Shown in pieces: positions 15,528 through 23,432 of a stretch of DNA of 37,288 nt. Position 1 is the first letter of the stretch. Every line of letters starts with the position of its first letter. The notes under the pieces were generated by a model that had not been told where the DNA came from, did not search any database, and saw only the letters and a list, made by a program, of their open reading frames with translations. The translations under genes were made by a program, and so were the position numbers. The DNA is from Mediterranea massiliensis (GTDB lineage: Bacteria; Bacteroidota; Bacteroidia; Bacteroidales; Bacteroidaceae): NCBI GenBank assembly GCA_958402075.1, contig CATXSD010000018.1, forward strand, positions 1 through 37,288. The letters run 5' to 3'.

Positions 15528-16277
15528 ATGTATACATATAAGGTAGTTATAGTGGACGACGACGAAATTGCTGCAGACAATCTGGCGTTTGAATTGAAGG
15601 CAAAGCCTGAATTCTCGGTGGAGGGTGTAGCCCGGAATGCACGTCTGGCCAAGCGGCTGATAGACAAAGTTCAGCCAGAATTGTTATTCTTGGATGTTGA
15701 AATGCCTGATATGACCGGTATGGAACTTTTACAGGACATCCGCGACAGCATTGTCTGGAACATGAAGGTCGTGTTCTATACGGCGTATGACAAATACATG
15801 ATACAGGCCATCCGTGAGTCTGCTTTCGACTATCTGTTGAAACCATTCCAACATCAGGATCTGGAGGATATCCTGAAACGTTTCCTGCAACAGATGCAGA
15901 TGGGGCAGCGAACAATCTCGGCTCCTGTCGCTCCTTCGGTCAGTGAAACGTTTATGGTCTATACACCCACCAATGACATGCGGGTGTTACGGACAGGTGA
16001 AATCGGTTTTTTCCGCTATTCGTCAGAACGTAAGCTGTGGGAAGTGATTCTGAACAACGAGCCGCCTTTGACTTTGCGTCGGGGAATGACGGCTGAGCAG
16101 ATTGTGCATAGCCTTCCCCGGTTTGTCCAGATACATCAATCTTACATCATCAACATCGATTATCTGATGCTTATTAAGGATAATCACTGCCTGCTGTATC
16201 CGCCTTTTGATCGGGTAACGGAGTTGCAGGTTTCCAAGAAATACAAGAAAGAATTGCAGGAACGTTTTTGCTTGTGA
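15528..16277 (+). CDS. LytTR-family response regulator
   Basis: A 249-residue two-domain regulator. The receiver domain (1-125) has the acidic triad VIVDDDE, phospho-acceptor Asp56 in ELLFLDVEMPDMTG, YTAYDKY and the KPF lysine. The C-terminal LytTR domain (about 150-249) has GEIGFFRYSSERKLWEVIL, LPRFVQIHQSYIINIDYL and a final helix and strand. LytTR domains bind direct repeats in promoters. Its partner is the kinase gene 137 bases upstream. The frame is open upstream to 15462, but ATG 15528 gives a standard receiver start and lies after a promoter. Confidence 0.95.
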   Translation: MYTYKVVIVDDDEIAADNLAFELKAKPEFSVEGVARNARLAKRLIDKVQPELLFLDVEMPDMTGMELLQDIRDSIVWNMKVVFYTAYDKYMIQAIRESAFDYLLKPFQHQDLEDILKRFLQQMQMGQRTISAPVAPSVSETFMVYTPTNDMRVLRTGEIGFFRYSSERKLWEVILNNEPPLTLRRGMTAEQIVHSLPRFVQIHQSYIINIDYLMLIKDNHCLLYPPFDRVTELQVSKKYKKELQERFCL

Positions 16278-16348
16278 AAGTAGGGCGGCCAATCATTTAT
16301 ATATTGGTTAGGGAGTCTGCATCGTTGCTTTGACAACGGTGCTTGACG

Positions 16349-16386
16349 AAAGAAAGCGTTGGAGAAATGCCTCCAACGCTTTCTTT
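16349..16386 (+). terminator. Strong terminator after the response regulator, probably bidirectional
   Basis: A perfect 15-base stem: AAGAAAGCGTTGGAG (16350-16364) with CTCCAACGCTTTCTT (16371-16385), loop AAATGC, followed by T run on the plus strand and flanked by A on the other side. It sits between convergent genes ending at 16277 and 16427. Confidence 0.85.
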
Positions 16387-16426
16387 TTATGTCAGTTTAT
16401 ATCATATCCCCAAGGGGGATGGATAT

Positions 16427-16786
16427 TTACTTGATGTCAATGCCTTTGTTGCGCAAAGTTACATTCAGTACTTTGGCGTAGTCAGCATACTGCTTTTCGT
16501 CCAAAGTCTTTTTCATCAGCTTCAGGTTACCATATACAGCGTTGCGCAACAGTTGTTCGCGGTTCTTCTTGGAAGATGTTGCACGTGACATTTCGGCGTT
16601 GAAGAATTCGCAGATGTTGGCCACTTCTTCGTGTTGCTTGCTGTCCAGGTTCAAGTACTTGCTCAGCTTGGATACATTGATGTTGCCATCCCACTTGGCT
16701 GATTCAACTACCGGTTGGTTACCTGCTGCAAAAGTTGCAGCTGTCAGGCAGAATGCTGCCGCTAATGTTAATCCTAAACGTTTCAT
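16427..16786 (-). CDS. Small exported helical protein of unknown function
   Basis: A 119-residue protein with a clear signal peptide (MKRLGLTLAAAFCLTAATFA, cut near residue 20). The mature part is short and charged, apparently all helix: SKLSKYLNLDSKQHEEVAN, SRATSSKKNREQLLRNAVYG, LMKKTLDEKQYADYAKVLNV. I do not recognise the family. The pattern of helices with a DEKQYADYAKVL end is loosely like small Spy/CpxP-type periplasmic proteins, but no LTxxQ motif is clear. It is monocistronic, with an exact -7 box about 95 bases upstream and a strong bidirectional terminator after it. Confidence 0.75.
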   Translation of the reverse strand: MKRLGLTLAAAFCLTAATFAAGNQPVVESAKWDGNINVSKLSKYLNLDSKQHEEVANICEFFNAEMSRATSSKKNREQLLRNAVYGNLKLMKKTLDEKQYADYAKVLNVTLRNKGIDIK

Positions 16787-17082
16787 AATGCTTTGTTGTT
16801 AATCCTAAAAAACTAATCTTTAAATGCTAATACCTATTGAAACTCGACTTTGTGTCAGGTTTCTTTCTTTTTACCGATGCAAATATACGAGCATGTTTTA
16901 TAACATAAAAACAAATAAGGGGAAAAGTGCTGTTGGGAATGTCATTTCTTGATATAAATCAAAATTAAGGTGTGAAAATGGATGGTTATTCTTTATTTTG
17001 TAGCATAATTGTAATAAAATAGGGTGTGCTTGTGTCATATTGTTATAATAAGTGAATGCATGTGAAGAGGAATGTAATCATT
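16787..17082. other. AT-rich intergenic stretch with a promoter box
   Basis: It holds the leader and -7 box (TATATTTG on the minus strand, RC of 16880-16887) of the small exported protein. A TTTG lies 24 bases further upstream, longer than the usual spacing. The remainder, to the nfn terminator at 17083, is AT-rich and shows no gene. Confidence 0.5.
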
Positions 17083-17135
17083 AAAAAAAACTGTGCCAGG
17101 CGTGGAAGCGGATAGGCTTCTACGTTGTGGCACAG
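17083..17135 (-). terminator. Terminator of the NfnAB fusion gene
   Basis: CTGTGCCA (17091-17098) pairs with TGGCACAG (17128-17135), with an inner stem GTGGAAGC/GCTTCTAC. On the minus strand the hairpin is followed by eight T (17090-17083). It lies about 50 bases after the stop at 17185. Confidence 0.85.
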
Positions 17136-17184
17136 CTTCGTGCAGGTGGATATGGCCTGCAATGTTTGTGGTCAAGGACAGAAC

Positions 17185-19533
17185 TTATCCATGCAGTTGA
17201 TGGTGCATGGCCGCCGCTGCACGACGTCCGTCGCCCATAGCCAGAATGACAGTGGCACCTCCACGCACAATGTCGCCGCCGGCATAGATGGTGGGGATGG
17301 ACGATTGCATGTCATCATTGACAGCGATGGTGTTCTTACGCCCCAGTTCCAATCCTTTGACGGACTTGGGCACGATGGGGTTCGGCGATACGCCTACGGC
17401 CACTACGGCCATATCGATGTCGAGCGTAACGGTAGCACCAGGAATGGGGACAGGGCTGCGTCGGCCGCTGGCATCGGGTTCGCCCAAAGTCATCTGTTGG
17501 AGGATGACCTGCTTTACGGCCCCTTTCTCGTCGGCAATGTATTCAATGGGGTTGTGGAGAGTGAGGAATTCGATGCCTTCTTCCTTGGCGTGTTTCACCT
17601 CTTCCAGACGGGCGGGCATTTCGGCCTCACTGCGGCGGTAGACGATGTATACCTTTTCAGCCCCCAGGCGTTTGGCCGTGCGGCAGGAATCCATGGCCGT
17701 GTTGCCGCCACCTACCACCATGACACGTTTGGCGGGGTTGATGGGGGTGTCGGTTTCGGGATTGGAGGCGTCCATCAGGTTGACGCGCGTCAGGTATTCG
17801 TTGCTCGACATGATGTTCACGCTGTTCTCGCCGGGGATGTTCATAAAGTTGGGCAGGCCGGCGCCCGAGGCGATGAACACGCCTTTGTATCCTTCCTTCT
17901 GGAGTTCTTCCACACTTTCTGTCTTGCCGATGATGCAGTCCTTGACGAACTTCACGCCCATCTTCTCGAGGTTGTTGATTTCCACGTCCACGATCTTATT
18001 GGGCAGGCGGAACTCGGGGATACCATATTTCAATACGCCGCCAATCTCGTGCAGGGCTTCGAAGACGGTGACGTCGTAGCCATATTTCACCATGTCGCCT
18101 GCAAAGCTCAGGCCGGCAGGACCCGAACCTACAACGGCGACCTTTATGCCGTTCTTGGGAGCCAGTTCGGGCAGGATGATGTTGCCGCTCTCGCGCTCAT
18201 AATCGGCCACGAAGCGCTCCAAGTTGCCGATGGCTACGGCGGGTTCGTTCATCTTCAAGTGGATGCACTGGCTTTCGCACTGCTTCTCCTGCGGGCAGAC
18301 GCGTCCGCAGACGGCGGGCAGCGAAGAGGTGTGCTTCAGTACGCGGGCCGCCTCGAGAAACTCGCCGCGCTCTACATTCTTGATGAACGAGGGGATGTTG
18401 ATGCTGACGGGGCAGCCTTGCATACACGTGGGATTGGCGCAGTCCAGGCATCGCTTGGCCTCAGTCATGGCCTGTTCCTTGGTGTAGCCTGTGTTTACTT
18501 CTTCCGTGCGGGTGGTGGCGCGGTAGACGGGGTCGAGTTCATTCATCGGACAGCGTGCGATGGCGGTGCGTTCCTTCGGCTTCATGCTCTTGCGCAGGGC
18601 TTCACGCCAGGGAGCTTTGCGGTCGAGGAGTTCTTCCATCGGGGTGTCGTCCGTCATGGGGCGTGCGGCCGGCGTTTCGGCTGAAGAGGATTCAGCGGGG
18701 ACGGCATGGCAGACAGATGCTTCCAGATGGCTCATTTCTTCACGTTCCACGTCTTTGAACGATCCCATGCGCTTGAACATCTCGTCCCATTCCACCTGGT
18801 GACCGTCGAATTCAGGACCGTCCACACAGACAAATTTGGTCTTTCCGCCCACGGTGATGCGGCAGGCGCCACACATACCTGTTCCGTCCACCATGATGGT
18901 GTTCAGTGACACGTCTGTGGGGATGTCGTATTTCTTAGTCAGCAAACAACAGAATTTCATCATGATAGCAGGGCCTATGGCAAAGCATTTGTCCACCTTC
19001 TCGCGCTTGATGACGCTTTCGATGCCTTCAGTCACAAGTCCTTTGTTGCCATACGAGCCGTCATCGGTCATGATGATGACTTCGTCCGATGACTTCCTTA
19101 CTTCATTTTCGAGGATTATCAGTTCTTTGGTGCGTCCGGCCAGGACAGAGATGACGCGGTTGCCTGCCTCTTTCAGGGCCTGGATGATGGGTAGCATCGG
19201 GGCTACACCCACACCGCCGCCGGCACATACCACGGTGCCGAACTTTTCGATGTGTGTGGCTTGTCCCAGTGGGCCTACTACGTCGAGGATGTAGTCGCCT
19301 TCGTTCAACTGGCACAACTTGGTGGACGAGAGGCCCACTTCCTGTACGACCAGCGTGATGGTACCCTTCTGCACGTCGGCGCCGGCGATGGTCAGCGGCA
19401 TGCGTTCGCCTTTGGTGTCCACACGGACAATGACGAAATGGCCGGCCTTGCGCGAGCGGGCTATGAGCGGAGCCTCCACTTCGAACTTGAACACTTTCGC
19501 TGAAAATTGTTCTTTGCTGATGATTTTATTCAT
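17185..19533 (-). CDS. Fused NfnA-NfnB-type NADPH:ferredoxin oxidoreductase (GltD-like)
   Basis: A 782-residue fusion of two flavoprotein subunits. Residues 1-280 match the NfnA/DHODB electron-transfer type: FAD/NAD-binding barrel (AGGGVGVAPMLPII near 104) and a [2Fe-2S] site GTGMCGACRIT...FVCVDGPEFDGH (Cys221, Cys224 and Cys236). Residues about 320-782 match NfnB/GltD: [4Fe-4S] cysteines (CLDCANPTCMQGCPV, CGRVCPQEKQCESQC), FAD fold VVGSGPAGLSFAGDM and NADP fold VVGGGNTAMDSC. In anaerobes the separate subunits bifurcate electrons between NADH, ferredoxin and NADPH; the single-chain form is common in Bacteroidales. No GltB large subunit gene lies alongside, so Nfn-like function is more likely than glutamate synthase. 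It has its own promoter and terminator. Confidence 0.9.
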   Translation of the reverse strand: MNKIISKEQFSAKVFKFEVEAPLIARSRKAGHFVIVRVDTKGERMPLTIAGADVQKGTITLVVQEVGLSSTKLCQLNEGDYILDVVGPLGQATHIEKFGTVVCAGGGVGVAPMLPIIQALKEAGNRVISVLAGRTKELIILENEVRKSSDEVIIMTDDGSYGNKGLVTEGIESVIKREKVDKCFAIGPAIMMKFCCLLTKKYDIPTDVSLNTIMVDGTGMCGACRITVGGKTKFVCVDGPEFDGHQVEWDEMFKRMGSFKDVEREEMSHLEASVCHAVPAESSSAETPAARPMTDDTPMEELLDRKAPWREALRKSMKPKERTAIARCPMNELDPVYRATTRTEEVNTGYTKEQAMTEAKRCLDCANPTCMQGCPVSINIPSFIKNVERGEFLEAARVLKHTSSLPAVCGRVCPQEKQCESQCIHLKMNEPAVAIGNLERFVADYERESGNIILPELAPKNGIKVAVVGSGPAGLSFAGDMVKYGYDVTVFEALHEIGGVLKYGIPEFRLPNKIVDVEINNLEKMGVKFVKDCIIGKTESVEELQKEGYKGVFIASGAGLPNFMNIPGENSVNIMSSNEYLTRVNLMDASNPETDTPINPAKRVMVVGGGNTAMDSCRTAKRLGAEKVYIVYRRSEAEMPARLEEVKHAKEEGIEFLTLHNPIEYIADEKGAVKQVILQQMTLGEPDASGRRSPVPIPGATVTLDIDMAVVAVGVSPNPIVPKSVKGLELGRKNTIAVNDDMQSSIPTIYAGGDIVRGGATVILAMGDGRRAAAAMHHQLHG

Positions 19534-19589
19534 TTCGTTGTTTTTTTGTTGGTATAATTACGTAATTGCTTTCAGATTGATAGATTATA

Positions 19590-19619
19590 CAAAGATACGG
19601 CTTATTTGTTAAAATCAAA
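19590..19619 (-). promoter_or_regulatory. Promoter of the NfnAB fusion gene
   Basis: On the minus strand TTTG (RC of 19616-19619), 18-base spacer, exact TATCTTTG (RC of 19590-19597). The leader is about 50 bases to ATG 19533. Confidence 0.7.
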
Positions 19620-19690
19620 GAAAGAAGAGGAAGAAAGTTAGGATAAGAGGAGCAGGGAAAGAGTTAAGAAGGGGGTCAGAAGTCAAAAGT

Positions 19691-19749
19691 AAAGGAGCTA
19701 AGCCAATGCCTGGGTGTACGAAACCCCGGCGTTTGGCTTAACTCCTTTA
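19691..19749 (-). terminator. Long terminator hairpin after the sugar transporter
   Basis: AAAGGAG (19691-19697) pairs with CTCCTTT (19742-19748). TAAGCCAA pairs with TTGGCTTA and GCC with GGC inside, giving a long imperfect stem with a small GTACGAAA-type loop. T-rich sequence follows on the minus strand. It lies about 50 bases after the stop at 19801. Confidence 0.7.
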
Positions 19750-19800
19750 TTCTAAAATCAGAATTCTGAATTCTCAAATGTGAAATCTGAAATCTGTATC

Positions 19801-21012
19801 TTACTTCGTACGGATCTTATATCCCGACACTCCATAATAGAGGATGAACAGAAAGCACGGCAGGCAGAGCCAGTAGGCTTGCTGAGGGCTGGTCACGTCC
19901 TTCAGCCATCCGTAGAGGGTGGGGATGACGGCACCGCCGAACATGGCCATGATGAGCAGCGACGAACCGGCCTTGGTGAACTTGCCCAGGTCGGCCATGG
20001 CCAGCGGCCACAGGGCAGGCCACATCAGCGAGCAGCCCAGCGCCATGAACGAGATGAAGTAGATGGAAATGTCCTGCGGCGTGAGCACGACGAGCAGCGA
20101 GCCGATGACAGCCAGGATGGAGCACACCTTCAGCGCGGCGGCCTGGCTGATGTATTTCGGAATGAAGATGATGCCGCAGATGTAGCCGATGACGATGCCG
20201 ATGGGGGCAATCCAGGCGTAGTTGGCCGCACCCGGCAGGCCCAGCGAGTTGGCATAATCGACGAGCGTTCCAAGTGAAACAGTTTCAACGCCTACGTAGA
20301 GGAACAGGGCGAGGCAGCCCAGCAGCAGGTGGGGGAACTGGAAGACGGACGTCTTGCCGGCAGCGTAGCTCGATGCGCTGGAAGTGGTGTCGTCCTCGTC
20401 TTCACCCTCAGCCTTTACCTCCGGCAGGGGGGCGAAGAATGCCATGATGCCCAGGGCGATGAAGGCGCAGATGATGATGATGAAGGGCTTGTTCAGGTCT
20501 TCAATGCCGATGAGGTTCACGTCTTTGCCCAGCAGCCACACGATGAAGATGGACGGAATGGGCCAGGCCAGCTTGTTGCAGATACCCATGATGCTGATGC
20601 GCTTGGCGGCACTCTCCAGCGGACCCAGGATGGTGATGTAGGGGTTGACGGAGGCCTGCAGGTAGGCGTTGGCCGCACCGCTGATGAACGAAGCCAGCAG
20701 GAAGAGGCTGAAGCTCTTGTAGTCGGCCGAGAGGATAAACAGGTAGAAGGCTACGGCAAAGATGATGAACGAGAGCGACATCGTGCGCTTGTAGCCGATG
20801 GCCTTGATGGTGAGTCCGGCAGGGTAGCCGAAAATGAGGAAGGGGATGAACGTCGCGGCGATAATCAGGTAGGATGCGGCGTTCGAGATGCCCAGCGAAC
20901 CTTGCAGGACGGGTACGAGCAGTGAGTTGATGCCCAGCGCGAAGCCGATGGCGAAGAACATGATGCCGACGAATGTCAGCGGCAATGCGAAACTTTTGTT
21001 TTTTGCATTCAT
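19801..21012 (-). CDS. FucP/GluP-type MFS sugar transporter
   Basis: A 403-residue membrane protein with about 12 transmembrane helices. It begins ALPLTFVGIMFFAIGFALGI and has the FucP-like features GISNAASYLIIAATFIPFLI, GYPAGLTIKAIGYKRTM (loop 2-3 motif) and GAANAYLQASVNPYI. The central loop is acidic (EVKAEGEDEDDTTSS, near residue 205). Homologues import L-fucose or glucose/galactose with protons. The substrate is not readable here: no sugar kinase or isomerase genes are adjacent. Transcribed alone on the minus strand between two terminator-like inverted repeats. I did not find an exact -7 box upstream. Confidence 0.9.
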   Translation of the reverse strand: MNAKNKSFALPLTFVGIMFFAIGFALGINSLLVPVLQGSLGISNAASYLIIAATFIPFLIFGYPAGLTIKAIGYKRTMSLSFIIFAVAFYLFILSADYKSFSLFLLASFISGAANAYLQASVNPYITILGPLESAAKRISIMGICNKLAWPIPSIFIVWLLGKDVNLIGIEDLNKPFIIIICAFIALGIMAFFAPLPEVKAEGEDEDDTTSSASSYAAGKTSVFQFPHLLLGCLALFLYVGVETVSLGTLVDYANSLGLPGAANYAWIAPIGIVIGYICGIIFIPKYISQAAALKVCSILAVIGSLLVVLTPQDISIYFISFMALGCSLMWPALWPLAMADLGKFTKAGSSLLIMAMFGGAVIPTLYGWLKDVTSPQQAYWLCLPCFLFILYYGVSGYKIRTK

Positions 21013-21051
21013 GATGAATAGATTATGGGGTTAGAATTATTTAATTGATGA

Positions 21052-21103
21052 TTGAGAATTGAAAATGGAGAATGAATGCCATCCTTCCATTTTCAATTCT
21101 CAA
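21052..21103 (-). terminator. Perfect 18-base inverted repeat after serS
   Basis: TTGAGAATTGAAAATGGA (21052-21069) and its exact reverse complement (21086-21103), loop 16 bases. It follows the serS stop directly on the minus strand and may act as a terminator, but it lacks a GC-rich stem base and a clear T run. The same CAATTCTC/TTTTCAAT words recur at 3897-3928, so it may be a dispersed element. Confidence 0.5.
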
Positions 21104-21113
21104 TTCTTCATTT

Positions 21114-22388
21114 TCAATCAATGATGTCGAAGCCGCAGTAGGGAACCAGTGCTTTCGGGATGCGGATGCCTTCGGGTGTCTGGTTGTTTTCCAACAGGGC
21201 GGCCACGATGCGCGGCAGGGCCAGGGCGGAGCCGTTCAGCGTATGACACAGCTCGGTCTTCTTGTCGGCCGTGCGGTAGCGGCATTTCAGGCGGTTGGCC
21301 TGGTAGGTGTCGAAGTTGGACACGGAGCTTACTTCCAGCCAGCGCTTCTGTGCTTCGCTATACACTTCGAAGTCGTAGCAGATGGCCGATGTGAAGCTCA
21401 TGTCGCCGCCGCAGAGGCGCAGGATGCGGTAGGGCAGTTCCAGCTTCTGGAGCAGGCCTTCCACATGGTCGAGCATTTCCTGATGGCTCTGGCGACTGTG
21501 TTCGGGGGTGTCGATGCGCACCAGCTCTACTTTCGAGAACTCGTGCAGGCGGTTCAGGCCACGTACGTCCTTGCCATAGGAACCAGCCTCGCGGCGGAAG
21601 CACTCGGTGTAGGCGCAGTTCTTGATGGGGAGCTGCTTCTCGTCGAGGATGACGTCGCGGTAGATGTTCGTCACGGGCACTTCGGCCGTGGGGATGAGGT
21701 AGAGGTCGTCCACCTCGCAATGGTACATCTGTCCTTCCTTGTCGGGCAGCTGGCCGGTGCCGTAGCCCGAAGCGGCGTTCACCACCGTGGGGGGCATCAC
21801 TTCCGTGTAGCCCGAAGCGCGTGCTTCGTCGAGGAAGAAGTTGATGAGGGCGCGTTGCAGGCGGGCACCCTTGCCTTTGTATACAGGGAAGCCTGCGCCG
21901 GTAATCTTCACACCCAGGTCGAAGTCGATGATGTCATACTTCTTGGCCAGTTCCCAGTGGGGCAGGGCGTCTTTGGGCAGTTCGGTCTCCATGCCGCCCA
22001 TCTTTACTACGAGGTTGTCTTCGGCCGTAGCGCCTTCGGGCACTTCATCGTAGGGGACGTTGGGGATGGTGTAGAGCAGCTGTTGCAGGTCGTGCGCGGC
22101 CTGGTCCATGTTGGCTTGCAGGGTCTTGTTGGCCTCCTTCAGTTCAGCCACACGGCTCTTGGCGGTTTCGGCTTCGTCCTTCTTGCCTTCCTTCATCAGC
22201 TGGCCGATGGACTTGGACAGGGAGTTGACTTCGGCGAGGTTGTTATCGAGTAAAGTCTGTGTACTTCTACGTTTGTTGTTCAAGGCCAGTACCTGTTCGA
22301 TGGCCTCCTTGGCATTCTTGAAATGCTTCTTCTCCAGTCCGCGGACTACCGCGTCTGTATTTTCAGTGATTTGTTTGATGGTAAGCAT
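21114..22388 (-). CDS. serS: Seryl-tRNA synthetase
   Basis: A 424-residue class II synthetase that charges tRNA-Ser and, for selenocysteine, tRNA-Sec. The N-terminal ~110 residues form the antiparallel coiled-coil arm (MLTIKQITENTDAVVRGLEK; heptad-rich NKRRSTQTLLDNNLAEV). The catalytic core has TGQLPDKEGQMY, the ATP-binding motif 2 TECFRREAGSYGKDVRGLNR, EFSKVELV and a motif 3 region NGSALALPRIVAALLENNQ. The frame is open 33 codons further upstream, but ATG 22388 gives the usual start and lies after the -7 box at 22431-22438. Confidence 0.97.
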   Translation of the reverse strand: MLTIKQITENTDAVVRGLEKKHFKNAKEAIEQVLALNNKRRSTQTLLDNNLAEVNSLSKSIGQLMKEGKKDEAETAKSRVAELKEANKTLQANMDQAAHDLQQLLYTIPNVPYDEVPEGATAEDNLVVKMGGMETELPKDALPHWELAKKYDIIDFDLGVKITGAGFPVYKGKGARLQRALINFFLDEARASGYTEVMPPTVVNAASGYGTGQLPDKEGQMYHCEVDDLYLIPTAEVPVTNIYRDVILDEKQLPIKNCAYTECFRREAGSYGKDVRGLNRLHEFSKVELVRIDTPEHSRQSHQEMLDHVEGLLQKLELPYRILRLCGGDMSFTSAICYDFEVYSEAQKRWLEVSSVSNFDTYQANRLKCRYRTADKKTELCHTLNGSALALPRIVAALLENNQTPEGIRIPKALVPYCGFDIID

Positions 22389-22430
22389 ATCTTGTTGGAT
22401 TAAGAATTGTTTTTTCGTTTTTTTACCCGG

Positions 22431-22438
22431 CAAAGGTA
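22431..22438 (-). promoter_or_regulatory. -7 box of serS
   Basis: Exact TACCTTTG on the minus strand, about 43 bases before the serS ATG. TTTC lies 19 bases upstream as a degenerate -33 element. Confidence 0.55.
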
Positions 22439-22459
22439 ACTCATTCTTTCCTAAAAAGA

Positions 22460-22492
22460 AAGGGATGCAACCGTTTTTTGATTGCATCCCTT
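22460..22492 (-). terminator. Terminator of the rplU-rpmA operon
   Basis: AAGGGATGCAA (22460-22470) pairs perfectly with TTGCATCCCTT (22482-22492), and T-rich sequence (TTCTTTTT) follows on the minus strand. It lies 27 bases after the rpmA stop and just upstream of the serS promoter. Confidence 0.85.
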
Positions 22493-22519
22493 GTGCCTTT
22501 TGTTATATGAGGCAAAAAC

Positions 22520-22789
22520 TTATGCTTCTGCGCTTTCTGCCGGAATGACAGATACGTAACGTCTGTCTTCACGGGTAACCTTGAACTGTACTGTTCCGTC
22601 TACCAAGGCGTAGAGAGTGTGGTCGCTGCCCATACCGATGTTCTTGCCCGGATGGAATTCTGTACCTCTCTGACGAACGATGATGTTGCCTGCCTTGCAA
22701 GCTTCGCCACCGAATATCTTAACGCCTAATCTCTTACTTGCTGATTCACGGCCGTTCTTAGAACTACCGACACCTTTTTTATGTGCCAT
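22520..22789 (-). CDS. rpmA: 50S ribosomal protein L27
   Basis: An 89-residue protein, MAHKKGVGSSKNGRESASKR and onward, with RLGVKIFGGEACKAGNIIVR and RGTEFHPGKNIGMGSDHTLY, all characteristic of bacterial L27. L27 reaches into the peptidyl-transferase centre with its N-terminal tail. There is no N-terminal extension that would need cleavage, unlike in Firmicutes. It follows rplU by 22 bases in the usual rplU-rpmA order and ends at a strong terminator. Confidence 0.98.
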   Translation of the reverse strand: MAHKKGVGSSKNGRESASKRLGVKIFGGEACKAGNIIVRQRGTEFHPGKNIGMGSDHTLYALVDGTVQFKVTREDRRYVSVIPAESAEA

Positions 22790-22811
22790 TTCTTCTTACT
22801 GTTTTAATTGA

Positions 22812-23129
22812 TTAAGCTACTACTTCTGTAATTGTTAACTCTGTGAATTGTTGACGGTGACCGTTCAACTTACGATAACCTTTTCTTCTTTTCTTGTGGA
22901 AAACAAGAACTTTATCGCCTTTTACCATGTTTGATACGACCTGGCAAACAACCTTTGCACCCTCTACTGTGGGAGCACCTACGGTGATGTTGCCGTCTTT
23001 GTCTACCAAAAGAACCTTGTCAAACTCTACTGTTGCACCGTTTTCTGCATTCTGGATGTGGTGTACAAACAGCTTTTTGCCAGCTTCTGCTTTGAATTGC
23101 TGACCGTTGATTTCTACAATTGCGTACAT
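22812..23129 (-). CDS. rplU: 50S ribosomal protein L21
   Basis: A 105-residue protein that begins MYAIVEINGQQFKAEAGKKL and continues with VEFDKVLLVDKDGNITVGAP and the basic C-terminal RNA-binding end KRRKGYRKLNGHRQQFTELT, typical of bacterial L21. L21 binds 23S rRNA together with L20. It is the first gene of the L21-L27 operon, preceded by an 85-base leader and a near-perfect promoter. Confidence 0.98.
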   Translation of the reverse strand: MYAIVEINGQQFKAEAGKKLFVHHIQNAENGATVEFDKVLLVDKDGNITVGAPTVEGAKVVCQVVSNMVKGDKVLVFHKKRRKGYRKLNGHRQQFTELTITEVVA

Positions 23130-23214
23130 TTCTTATATATAATGTATAAGTTAGCTCCGTCGGGTGGTCTCCAATCACTTGGAAAGCTCTTTGTCGGACC
23201 CGTTTCGGAATAAT
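23130..23214 (-). promoter_or_regulatory. Leader of the L21-L27 operon, possibly structured
   Basis: An 85-base untranslated leader predicted from the promoter. On the minus strand it contains TCCAAGTGATTGGA (a small hairpin, 5-base stem) bracketed by a GGGT...ACCC pair. Ribosomal protein leaders often mediate feedback by the encoded protein, but I know of no described Bacteroidales L21 leader to match it to. Confidence 0.35.
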
Positions 23215-23220
23215 CGGGCA

Positions 23221-23252
23221 CAAAAGTACGGCTTTTATCCGAGATGTGCAAA
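23221..23252 (-). promoter_or_regulatory. Promoter of the L21-L27 operon
   Basis: On the minus strand TTTG (RC of 23249-23252), 20-base spacer, exact TACTTTTG (RC of 23221-23228). One of the best promoter matches in the window. Confidence 0.8.
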
Positions 23253-23366
23253 TGTTTTCCCGATATTTTCGCTTCTTTTTCAACGTGATAGCGGGGCTGG
23301 GATGGAGAGGGATGGAGGGGGCGTGCCGCGCTTCGGAATCGGGGAGTGGAAATCTGTGTTTTCCGC

Positions 23367-23397
23367 TTGGCGTTTCTCGTAGTTTATGTTATCTTTG
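23367..23397 (+). promoter_or_regulatory. Promoter of the antiporter gene
   Basis: TTG (23367-23369), 20-base spacer, exact TATCTTTG (23390-23397). The ATG at 23433 is about 30 bases after the predicted start. Confidence 0.7.
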
Positions 23398-23432
23398 CAA
23401 GGCTTAACTTTTGATTGTAATTTTGGGGCTTT

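Noticed and set aside
17185..19533. Glutamate synthase small subunit as the sole function
   Set aside because: The N-terminal 280 residues are an NfnA/DHODB-type flavin and [2Fe-2S] module and no GltB gene is adjacent, so an Nfn-type oxidoreductase fits better.
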